Assembly: GCA_021801615.1 (NCBI GenBank)
Contig: JAJYXS010000065.1
Span: 1-10,263, forward strand
Length of the DNA: 10,263 bases
Origin: Actinomycetes bacterium
GTDB lineage: Bacteria > Actinomycetota > Acidimicrobiia > Acidimicrobiales > RAAP-2
Direction: 5' to 3'
The notes beneath the pieces were generated by a model. It was not told where the DNA came from. It saw nothing but the letters and a program-made list of their open reading frames with translations, and did no database searches. The position numbers and the translations under genes were made by a program. Below, piece after piece: positions 1 through 6,342 of the stretch. Each line of letters begins with the position of its first letter. Positions within the stretch are counted from its first letter, which is position 1.

Positions 1-2701
1 TCCGATCTGACCGCCGCCGCCTCGGCAAGCGCTCGCGGACGGCGCCGACGACCACGGGCTCGCTCTTCCGGGCCCGCTCGTGCTCGAGCGCCTTTTCCAG
101 CTCGGCGATCCGCTCCATGGCCCTGCGGTCCTTGGCCTCCGCGTCCGAGCCTGGAGGGGCGGCGTCGCCGCCCTCGGCGATGCTCGCTCGCTTTGCTTCC
201 CTCTTCGTCGTGGAGAGCGGCTGGCCGACCTTGCAGTTGTCGCGGTAGATGGCGATGGCCTTGATGCCCAGGCGCCAGGCGTCGACGTGCAGCTGCTCGA
301 CGTCCTCGACGGTCACGTCCTCGGGCATGTTGACCGTCTTGCTCACGGACCCGCTGATGAACGGCTGGACGGCACCGAGCATGCGCACATGCCCCGAGTA
401 GTGGATCGCGTTGTCTCCCATGGAGCACGCGAAGACCGGGAGGTGCTCGGGCGACAGGAACGGTGCGCCCACGATCGTCTTGTGCTCGTCGACGTAGGCG
501 ACGATCTGGTCGATCTGGTCCTGTGCGTAGCCGAGCGCGCGCAGCGCCCGCGGCACCGTCTGGTTGACGATCGACATCGTCCCGCCTCCGACGAGCTTCT
601 TCGTCTTCGCAAGTGCGAGATCCGGCTCCACCCCCGTCGTGTCGCAATCCATGAGCAGGCCGATGGTGCCGGTCGGCGCGAGCACGCTGGCCTGCGAGTT
701 GCGCACGCCGTACCGCTCGGCGAGCTCGACGGCCTCGTCCCACGCCTCTTGCGCGGCGGACAGCAGCTCGGGGGGCACCAGCTCTTCGTCGATCCTCGAT
801 GCCTCGCTCTGGTGCATCCGCAGGACGTTCACCATCGCCTCGGCGTTCTCGTGGAAGCCAGCGAACGGCCCCATGCGACTCGCGGTCCTGGCCGAGGTCG
901 CGTACGCGTGGCCCGTCATGAGGGCGGTGATCGCTCCCGCCCACGCGCGCCCCGCGTCCGAGTCGTACGGCAGCCCGTTCGCCATCAGCAGGGCGCCGAG
1001 GTTCGCGTAGCCGATGCCCAGCTCGCGGAACCTCCTCGAGTTCTCGGCGATCTTCTCCGTCGGGTAGTCCGCGTTCCCGACGATGATCTCCTGGCCGGTG
1101 AAGACGACCTCGACAGCCGCCTTGAAACCTTCCACGTCGAAGGAGCCGTCGTCGTCGAGGAACCTGAGAAGGTTCAGGCTTGCGAGATTGCAAGCCGAGT
1201 TGTCCAGGTGCATGTACTCGCTGCAAGGGTTGCTCGCGTTGATGCGACCGGAGTTCGGCGCGGTGTGCCACCTGTTGATCGTGGTGTCGAACTGGATGCC
1301 GGGGTCCGCGCACTCCCAGGCGGCGTGCGCGATCTGCCGGAAGAGATCGCGTGCCTTCACCCGCCGCACGACGGAGCCGTCGGTCCGGGCGGTCAGCTCC
1401 CAGTCAGCGTCCGCGAGCACCGCCTGCATGAATTCGTCGGTGACGCGCACGGAATTGTTCCCGTTCTGGTACTGGATCGAGTGGCTGTCCGCGCCGTCGA
1501 GGTCCATGTCGAAGCCCGCGTCCCGAAGCGCGCGCGCCTTGCGCTCCTCGAGCGCCTTGCACCAGATGAAGTCCTCGATGTCGGGGTGATCGACGTCGAG
1601 GATCAGCATCTTCGCCGCTCGCCTGGTCTTGCCGCCCGACTTGATGGTCCCGGCCGATGCGTCCGCACCGCGCATGAAGCTCACCGGGCCCGAGGCCGTT
1701 CCGCCACCCTTCAGAAGCTCCCGGGACGAACGGATCCTCGACAGGTTGACACCGGCACCGGAGCCGCCTTTGAAGATCATGCCTTCTTCGACGTACCAGT
1801 TCAGGATCGAGCTCATGGAGTCGTCCACGGAGAGGATGAAGCAGTTGTGGACGCGAAGCCCCGCGCTCAGGTACTCGCCGCTCTCGGTCTGGATGTCGTA
1901 GACGTCCGTCGTGCCGAGCGCGTCGATCGCGGCGATCGCTGCCGCCTGCGGCCGACCGTCGGCGCAGGCCAAGAGGAGGTCGCCCAACCGAAGCTCGCCG
2001 GCCTGCACGAACCCGCCTTCCCCGAGGTCCCCGTGCTCCCCTGTCGCGCGCCACACGGCATGGTCCGGCGTCACGTCGAGCTGGTAGCCGTCCTTGGTGC
2101 GGATCCGCAGGACGTCCTTCCGTCCGTTGTGCTTGACCGCGACGATCCTCGTGACGCCGTACGCGTCGAGCACCTTGGCGCCGATCGCGCGCTCTTGGAC
2201 GAGCCGGCCGATCGGCACCATGCCCTCAGGAGTGCTCACCGGCGCGTCGTAGGGCTGGCAGGCGGACCCCTGCTGCGGCACCCCCGTCACGCCGATGTTG
2301 AACCACACCGGTGAGTTGAACGCGGCCTTCTGGTGGATGACGAGGTGCTTCAGCTCGTCCCTGAAGATCTCCGCCTCCGACCGGTCGACGAAGTACCCGT
2401 CCTTGACCCCCCACGCCGTGATGGTGTCCACGACCCGGTCGGCGACCTGCTTGAGCGACCACTCCCGCTCGGGGGTGCCCAGCGTCCCTCTGAAGTACTT
2501 CTGGGCGAGAATGTTCGTGGCGTTCGCGCTCCAGAATTCCGGCACCTCGACGCCGAGCTGCTCGAAGGCGACGGTGCCGTCGCGGAAATTCGTGATGCGG
2601 GCGTCGCGTCGCTCCCAGCGGACCTCGTCGTAGGGGTGAACCCCCTCGGACGTGAAGTGCCGGCGGATCCCGATCGCGGCGCGCTGCGGTGCGATGGCCA
2701 T
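1..2701 (-). CDS. nrdJ: Vitamin B12-dependent (class II) ribonucleotide reductase, intein-containing, C-terminus outside window
   Basis: This enzyme reduces ribonucleotides to deoxyribonucleotides in the cytoplasm, using adenosylcobalamin to make the thiyl radical. 900 precursor residues are visible. After an N-terminal region (1-147) the frame runs through an intein (148-286) and then the catalytic barrel. NPCSEY (491-496) carries the predicted thiyl-radical Cys493 and Glu495, SAC ends at redox Cys504 (11 residues later, the same spacing as in Thermotoga NrdJ), and the phosphate-binding segment PTGTIG is followed by MDCDTTGVEPD. A charged linker leads to ERLPRRRRSDR near the window edge, typical of the start of the NrdJ C-terminal domain, so the redox-shuttle cysteines lie outside. 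The ATG at 2701 is chosen because AGGAG precedes it by 3 nt and GAGGAG by about 10 nt. It is divergent from glpK. The family assignment is very secure. Confidence 0.97.
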   Translation of the reverse strand, partial: MAIAPQRAAIGIRRHFTSEGVHPYDEVRWERRDARITNFRDGTVAFEQLGVEVPEFWSANATNILAQKYFRGTLGTPEREWSLKQVADRVVDTITAWGVKDGYFVDRSEAEIFRDELKHLVIHQKAAFNSPVWFNIGVTGVPQQGSACQPYDAPVSTPEGMVPIGRLVQERAIGAKVLDAYGVTRIVAVKHNGRKDVLRIRTKDGYQLDVTPDHAVWRATGEHGDLGEGGFVQAGELRLGDLLLACADGRPQAAAIAAIDALGTTDVYDIQTESGEYLSAGLRVHNCFILSVDDSMSSILNWYVEEGMIFKGGSGAGVNLSRIRSSRELLKGGGTASGPVSFMRGADASAGTIKSGGKTRRAAKMLILDVDHPDIEDFIWCKALEERKARALRDAGFDMDLDGADSHSIQYQNGNNSVRVTDEFMQAVLADADWELTARTDGSVVRRVKARDLFRQIAHAAWECADPGIQFDTTINRWHTAPNSGRINASNPCSEYMHLDNSACNLASLNLLRFLDDDGSFDVEGFKAAVEVVFTGQEIIVGNADYPTEKIAENSRRFRELGIGYANLGALLMANGLPYDSDAGRAWAGAITALMTGHAYATSARTASRMGPFAGFHENAEAMVNVLRMHQSEASRIDEELVPPELLSAAQEAWDEAVELAERYGVRNSQASVLAPTGTIGLLMDCDTTGVEPDLALAKTKKLVGGGTMSIVNQTVPRALRALGYAQDQIDQIVAYVDEHKTIVGAPFLSPEHLPVFACSMGDNAIHYSGHVRMLGAVQPFISGSVSKTVNMPEDVTVEDVEQLHVDAWRLGIKAIAIYRDNCKVGQPLSTTKREAKRASIAEGGDAAPPGSDAEAKDRRAMERIAELEKALEHERARKSEPVVVGAVRERLPRRRRSDR
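1844..2260 (-). other. Mini-intein within NrdJ (139 residues, no homing endonuclease)
   Basis: In-frame protein splicing element at NrdJ precursor residues 148-286. It begins with Cys148 (block A, CQPYDAPVSTPEGMVPIGRL), carries the block B motif TPDH at 211-214, and ends in block F/G with VYDIQTESGEYLSAGLRVHN at 267-286, giving the penultimate His285, terminal Asn286 and the +1 nucleophile Cys287. All class 1 splicing residues are therefore present, and splicing should be active. Removing it joins GSA to CFILSVDDSM, the normal uninterrupted NrdJ sequence. At 139 residues there is no room for a LAGLIDADG endonuclease, so it cannot home by itself. GC content and codon use look like the host gene, suggesting long residence. 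NrdJ inteins at similar positions are known in other bacteria. Confidence 0.94.
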
Positions 2702-2928
2702 TGTCTCCTAGCTCCTCTGCTCGCTCTGCTCCTACCTTTTGCACCAGCTCCACCGGCCTCGCCGGCGCCGAGGACCTGCAGAGGGTCCCCGACCAGGGGA
2801 CCGGGTTCCCGGCGCCCAGGCGAGCGATGTCCATCTCGTCTGCCGGTCAGGTCGTCACCCGCTCGGACCGCACGGTGTACCCGGCCACCACATCTTGTGT
2901 CCAGGCCGTTCCGAGGCACGAGATGATG
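2702..2928 (-). promoter_or_regulatory. Long structured 5' leader of nrdJ (possible cis-regulatory RNA)
   Basis: The nrdJ leader contains several perfect stems, given in plus coordinates. CGGCC/GGCCG closes 2882-2908 with an inner CACA/TGTG stem at 2889-2899. CGGTC/GACCG closes 2844-2870. A 7-bp stem GGCGCCG/CGGCGCC (2764-2770 with 2810-2816) encloses a 7-bp, 5-nt-loop hairpin GGTCCCC/GGGGACC (2784-2802). CCGGC/GCCGG (2753-2765) overlaps the enclosing stem by 2 nt. A purine-rich Shine-Dalgarno stretch follows. I do not recognise a cobalamin riboswitch: the B12-box consensus is absent. An Rfam family named nrdJ RNA is known upstream of nrdJ genes, but I cannot confirm a match. In a 70% GC genome some stems are expected by chance. 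Confidence 0.4.
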
Positions 2929-2934
2929 GGGTTC

Positions 2935-2964
2935 ATTACAGCACTGTAGTTACGCAGTTGTCAA
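2935..2964 (-). promoter_or_regulatory. Candidate sigma70-type promoter of nrdJ
   Basis: On the minus strand a perfect TTGACA (-35, 2959-2964) and TGTAAT (-10, 2935-2940, five of six bases of TATAAT) are separated by 18 nt. This is the most AT-rich patch of the divergent spacer and points toward nrdJ, with transcription expected to start near 2928 and a leader of about 225 nt. An inverted repeat with 5-bp arms TACAG/CTGTA and a 2-nt centre (2937-2948) overlaps the -10 box and could bind a regulator. No match to the NrdR box or to the actinobacterial LexA box is evident. Confidence 0.6.
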
Positions 2965-3116
2965 TGGCGAGCACTTCGTCACCGCCCTGGTCAGGGGCAA
3001 TTCGCGAAGCTGCTCGCCGGCTGGGACGCCCGCGCGCGCCGGGTCGCCTTGTGGCCTGCGCCGGCCTTGCGCCCGGGCTGGGACGCCCACGTGCGCGCTG
3101 GGTAGCCTTCGCCGCC
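2965..3116 (+). promoter_or_regulatory. glpK upstream region with candidate -10 box
   Basis: No gene is supported here. Between the nrdJ promoter and glpK the only promoter-like element is TAGCCT at 3103-3108, which fits TANNNT and lies 8 nt upstream of the ATG at 3117. With no Shine-Dalgarno sequence in between, glpK is probably leaderless or nearly so. A short palindrome TTCGCGAA lies at 3001-3008. The -35 region is not convincing. Confidence 0.35.
3019..3109 (+). repeat. Imperfect direct repeat, two copies 57 bp apart, beside the glpK start
   Basis: Copy one (3019-3050) and copy two (3076-3109) share GGCTGGGACGCCC exactly and then align through GGGT(C/A)GCCTT with three mismatches and a 2-nt indel. 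One mismatch (C in copy one, A in copy two) creates the TAGCCT -10 box of glpK. After each copy comes GTGGCC or ATGGCC, the latter being the glpK start. This looks like a local duplication of the promoter and start region. Confidence 0.6.
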
Positions 3117-4634
3117 ATGGCCACCGTGCTCGCCGTCGACGCGGGGACGACCGGCGTCCGGACGATCGCCTTCGACGAGTCCGGTAGGCCCGTGGCCGCC
3201 GCGTACCGGCCCCTCGCCCAGCGGTTCCCCGAGCCCGGCTGGGTCGAGCAGGACCCTGAGGAGATCTGGTCCCTCGCGGCCGAGACCCTGAGCGAGGTCG
3301 CAGCCGCGCTCGCCGCCGCCGGAGAGCAGGTCGCCGCGATCGGCGTGGCGAACCAGCGGGAGACCGCCATCGCCTGGGACCGCGCCACCGGCCGCCCCCT
3401 CCACGCCGCCATCGTCTGGCAGGACCGGAGGACCGCCGCGCGCTGCGAGGCGCTCGCCGACGCCGGCCTCCACCCTCTCGTGCGGGAGCGCACGGGGCTC
3501 GTCTTGGACCCGTACTTCTCCGCCACGAAGTTCGGGTGGCTGCTCCAAGAGGGCGGCGTCCGGCCCGACGGCGACCTCGCCCTCGGGACCGTGGACGCCT
3601 GGCTCCTCTTCCGGCTCACCGGCGAGCTCGCGACCGACGCCTCGAACGCGTCGCGCACGATGCTCTTCGACATCCGTCGGCGCGCCTGGACACCGGAGCT
3701 CTGCGCGGCCTTCGGCGTCCCGGAGTCCGCGCTGCCGGAGGTCCGGCCGTCGTGCGGTCGGTTCGGCGCCGTCGTCCGGAGCCGGAGCCGGGGTGAGCCC
3801 GGCGGCGTCGACGCCCTGGCCGGCGTGCCGGTGAGCGGCGTCGCCGGTGACCAGCAGGCGGCCCTGCTCGGCCAGGCCTGCATCTCCCCTGGCATGGCCA
3901 AGGTCACCTACGGGACGGGGAGCTTCCTGCTCGTGCACGCCGGCTCGTCGTGCCCTGCGCCCCACGACGGGCTCCTCACCACCCTGGCGTGGGACCTCGG
4001 CGGCCACGAGTCCCGGCCGAGCCACGCCGACGTCGCGTACGCGCTCGAAGGGTCGACGTTCGTCGCTGGAGCCGCGATCCAGTGGCTCCGCGACGGGCTC
4101 GGGCTGATCGCACGCGCCGAGGACGTCGCGCCGCTCGCGGAGTCCGTTCCCGACGCGGGCGGCGTGGTCGTCGTCCCGGCGTTCACCGGGCTCGGCAGCC
4201 CATGGTGGGACCCGCACGCACGCGGCGTCGTCACCGGGATCACCCGGGGCGCCGGGCGCGCGCAGTTCGCCCGAGCGGTCGTCGAGGCCATGGCGTTCGG
4301 CGTCCGCGACATCGCCGACGCGGCGGCCCGTGCGATCGGCGCGCCGATCTCCGAGCTGCGTGCCGACGGCGGAGCGTCCGCGATCGACCTCCTCCTCCAG
4401 CTCCAGGCGGACCAGCTGCAGGTGCCGGTCGTCCGGCCTCGTCTCCGCGAATCGACGGCGCTGGGCGCCGCGGCGCTCGCCGGCCTCGCCGAGGGGGTGT
4501 GGGACAGCGTGGAGGAGCTCGCGGCGCGCTGGGAGCCCGAGGTCGAGTGCGTGCCTGCCGTCGATGCGGTGGTCGCCGACCGCGCACACTCCGCGTGGCT
4601 CCGAGCGGTCGAGCGGGCGCGGGGTTGGGCCTGA
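3117..4634 (+). CDS. glpK: Glycerol kinase
   Basis: This kinase phosphorylates glycerol with ATP to sn-glycerol 3-phosphate in the cytoplasm, feeding glycolysis and phospholipid synthesis. The 505 residues match the usual 495-505. It shows the FGGY kinase fold: DAGTTGVR (8-15, phosphate loop), GVANQRET (76-83), IVWQDRRT (99-106), LDPYFSATK (130-138), TDASNASRT (173-181), GVAGDQQAALLGQ (241-253), KVTYGTGSFLL (262-272), PAFTGLGSPWWDP, and ESTALGAAALAG. Arg81, Glu82, Tyr133 and Asp245 correspond to the glycerol-binding residues of the E. coli enzyme, which separates it from xylulokinases. The ATG at 3117 is chosen because family members begin immediately before the VLAVDAGTTG strand. The frame is open back to 2739, but upstream residues look like non-coding sequence. 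No glpF or glpD neighbour is visible. It converges on the glucokinase gene. Confidence 0.96.
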   Translation: MATVLAVDAGTTGVRTIAFDESGRPVAAAYRPLAQRFPEPGWVEQDPEEIWSLAAETLSEVAAALAAAGEQVAAIGVANQRETAIAWDRATGRPLHAAIVWQDRRTAARCEALADAGLHPLVRERTGLVLDPYFSATKFGWLLQEGGVRPDGDLALGTVDAWLLFRLTGELATDASNASRTMLFDIRRRAWTPELCAAFGVPESALPEVRPSCGRFGAVVRSRSRGEPGGVDALAGVPVSGVAGDQQAALLGQACISPGMAKVTYGTGSFLLVHAGSSCPAPHDGLLTTLAWDLGGHESRPSHADVAYALEGSTFVAGAAIQWLRDGLGLIARAEDVAPLAESVPDAGGVVVVPAFTGLGSPWWDPHARGVVTGITRGAGRAQFARAVVEAMAFGVRDIADAAARAIGAPISELRADGGASAIDLLLQLQADQLQVPVVRPRLRESTALGAAALAGLAEGVWDSVEELAARWEPEVECVPAVDAVVADRAHSAWLRAVERARGWA

Positions 4635-4651
4635 GCGTTGGCTCGCCGTTC

Positions 4652-4668
4652 GCCGACCCGGCGTCGGC
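4652..4668. terminator. Weak bidirectional hairpin between convergent glpK and glk
   Basis: GCCGAC and GTCGGC form a perfect 6-bp stem with a 5-nt loop, 17 bp after the glpK stop and in the 61-bp gap before the glk stop. Neither strand has a T-run after it, so it would be a T-less actinobacterial-type terminator at best. Confidence 0.35.
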
Positions 4669-4695
4669 CGTTCGAGCGCCGCCCCCAGGTGGCCC

Positions 4696-5856
4696 TCACC
4701 GGTCCGTCACCGCGTCGGACGAGCCGCTGCGAGCAGCCAGCGCCGCACCGACGGCACCTGCCTGCTCGCCGAGCCCGGCTTCGACGACCGGCACCACGCC
4801 ACGCGCGGCGCCGCCTTCCACGAGCGAGGCGAGCGCCCGGCGCGTCGGGACGAGCAGCATCTCGCCGGCATGCCCGAGACCGCCGCCGACGACGATCTGC
4901 TCAGGGTCCAAGATCGCGACGAGGTTCGCGAGCCCGAGCCCCACCCACCAGCCCAGCTCGCCCATGACGCGCAGCGCGTCGGCGTCCCCCGCCGCCGCCG
5001 CCGCCGTCACGTGCTCGCCCGTCACGAGCTCGGGGTCACCCCCTGCCAACCGGACGACCTCGTGCAGGGTCCCGGCGATCGCCGCGTCCCTCGCCAGACG
5101 CGTCAGCCCGCTCCCCGCGGCGAACCGCTCCCAGCAGCCTCGCTGGCCGCACGGACAGGGCGGGCCGTTCGGGTCGACGACCATGTGACCGATCTCCCCA
5201 GCGAAGCCGCGTGCGCCCACGTGCACCCGTCCGTCGACCACCAGTGCTCCGCCGATGCCGGTCCCGATCGTGATCACGAGCCCGTAGCGCATGCCTTGGG
5301 CGGCGCCGAGCAGCAGTTCTGCGTACGCGGTGCAGTTCGCGTCGTTGAGGGCCCGGATGGGCGCGACGTCGACGCGGCCACCGCAGGCGCGGCCATGACG
5401 ATCCAGGCGAGCGGTGACCAGCTCGCCGATGTTCGCGCCGGCGGCAGATGCGAGGTTGGGCGAGAAGCGCAGGACGCCGTCGGTGTCGACGAGCCCCGCG
5501 ACCCCGATCCCGATGGGGATCTCCGAGAGAGGGGCGACGTCGTGGAGACGCGCGAGCTCGCCCCGAGCCGCTGCGTGCACGACGTCGTCGTGCACCTGCT
5601 CGAGGACATCGACGATCGCGTCCGCGAGCGCGACCCCCGGGTGCGGACGAGCCGCACCGGCCGCCGCGCCCGGGGCGGCTCCGGGAGCCGGCTCTTCTCC
5701 TGGCGCGTCCTGCACCTGGCCGCGTGCGGCCGTCCCGGTGGCCTGGTGAGGGGTCGGCACGCGTCGCTCGGCGAGCACGTCGTCCTGCGCGCTCAGCGCG
5801 ACGGCCAGGATCTTCGTGCCCCCGACGTCGACCCCGTAGGAGACCGGGCGGGTCAC
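4696..5856 (-). CDS. glk: ROK-family glucokinase
   Basis: It probably phosphorylates glucose with ATP in the cytoplasm. The 386 residues are longer than typical actinobacterial ROK glucokinases (about 310-320). DVGGTK (10-15) is the ATP phosphate loop, GIGVAGLVD (116-124) and ALNDANCTAYAE (169-180, catalytic Asp172) form the sugar site, and TIGTGIGGA (196-204) is the second ATP motif. GEIGH (220-224) plus CPCGQRGCWE (234-243) give His224, Cys234, Cys236 and Cys241 as the zinc ligands. The extra length comes mainly from an Ala/Gly/Pro-rich insertion at about 37-75, just before the first helix. The start is GTG at 5856, 4 bp after the upstream SRPBCC gene; no strong Shine-Dalgarno is seen, so translation is probably coupled. 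A transcriptional regulator is ruled out because there is no helix-turn-helix. Polyphosphate/ATP use cannot be told from sequence alone. Confidence 0.93.
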   Translation of the reverse strand: MTRPVSYGVDVGGTKILAVALSAQDDVLAERRVPTPHQATGTAARGQVQDAPGEEPAPGAAPGAAAGAARPHPGVALADAIVDVLEQVHDDVVHAAARGELARLHDVAPLSEIPIGIGVAGLVDTDGVLRFSPNLASAAGANIGELVTARLDRHGRACGGRVDVAPIRALNDANCTAYAELLLGAAQGMRYGLVITIGTGIGGALVVDGRVHVGARGFAGEIGHMVVDPNGPPCPCGQRGCWERFAAGSGLTRLARDAAIAGTLHEVVRLAGGDPELVTGEHVTAAAAAGDADALRVMGELGWWVGLGLANLVAILDPEQIVVGGGLGHAGEMLLVPTRRALASLVEGGAARGVVPVVEAGLGEQAGAVGAALAARSGSSDAVTDR

Positions 5857-5860
5857 CGCT

Positions 5861-6304
5861 TCATGCCGTCGACTCGGCGCGAGCCTTCAGCTCGCGAAGG
5901 GCAGTGGACATGATCCGGCTCGCGGCGCGCAATTTGATGAACCCGGGGATCGGAACTCGCAGCTCGACCTCGAGGTGATAGGTGACGTCGGTCCCCCCGC
6001 CCACAGCCGGCTCGAACACGTAGCTTCCGTCGAGCTTCGTGGTGATGTCCCCCCGGTTCTGGTGCCAGGCCAGCACGCGGGGCGCGCCCGAGTAGTCGTA
6101 CTCGAGCGTGTAGCTCGTGCTCCGCCCGAACGCAGCTGCACGAAACGTGCAGACGAGCGGTCGGCCCTGGTCGTCGCGACGGTCGATCGTCACCTGCTTG
6201 ATGTCTGCCGCCCACTCGGGATAGCGCGCGATGTCGGTCACCACCGCGTAGCAGCGCTCAGGCGCTGCGGCGACCGTGGTGTGCTCCGTGGCCTGTTCCG
6301 CCAC
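5861..6304 (-). CDS. SRPBCC-superfamily protein (polyketide cyclase/dehydrase-like, START fold)
   Basis: 147 residues with the usual lipid- or hydrophobe-binding START-like fold. The N-terminal strand TTVAAAPERCYAVVTDIARY is followed by PEWAADIKQVTIDRR, an Arg/Tyr-rich central strand set with VLAWHQNRGDI, the beta strands TDVTYHLEVELRVPIPGF, and a long C-terminal helix ending in RELKARAESTA. Homologues beside glucokinase or pimB genes are common in actinobacteria (Rv2185c in M. tuberculosis is one). The ligand is unknown; a lipid or isoprenoid carrier role would suit the neighbour but is inference. The GTG at 6304 is chosen because GGGAGG sits 6 nt upstream and the frame before it is not protein-like. 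It lies 38 bp after the glycosyltransferase gene and 4 bp before glk, so the three are probably co-transcribed. Confidence 0.9.
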   Translation of the reverse strand: MAEQATEHTTVAAAPERCYAVVTDIARYPEWAADIKQVTIDRRDDQGRPLVCTFRAAAFGRSTSYTLEYDYSGAPRVLAWHQNRGDITTKLDGSYVFEPAVGGGTDVTYHLEVELRVPIPGFIKLRAASRIMSTALRELKARAESTA

Positions 6305-6342
6305 CTCGTTCCTCCCGTCGACCGGCCCTTCTGCAGGCCGGA

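Noticed and set aside
1844..2260. Homing endonuclease domain in the intein
   Set aside because: The element is 139 residues with block B and block F separated by only about 50 residues, too short for a LAGLIDADG or HNH domain.
80..2314. Long open frame on the plus strand opposite nrdJ (744 residues)
   Set aside because: It is the antisense shadow of a GC-rich gene: Arg/Asp/Val/Leu/His-rich with no recognisable domain, while the minus strand encodes a clear NrdJ.
2702..2928. Cobalamin riboswitch in the nrdJ leader
   Set aside because: A GGGAACCCGGT stretch hints at the conserved core, but the B12 box and the GCCACTG-type element are absent.
2937..2948. NrdR or LexA box at the nrdJ promoter
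   Set aside because: The dyad TACAG-CA-CTGTA does not fit the NrdR consensus or the actinobacterial GAAC-N4-GTTC LexA pattern.
2964..3116. N-terminal extension of GlpK from an in-frame ATG at 2964
   Set aside because: The extra 51 residues are Arg/Pro/Ala-rich, contain the direct repeat, have no family counterpart, and that ATG abuts the nrdJ -35 box.
2991..4589. Long minus-strand frame opposite glpK (532 residues)
   Set aside because: Composition is Gly/Arg/Asp-rich with no fold or motif, and the plus strand carries every glycerol kinase motif.
4330..5913. Plus-strand frame spanning the glpK 3' end and the glk gene (527 residues)
   Set aside because: It crosses two real genes on opposite strands and shows no domain; a codon-bias shadow.
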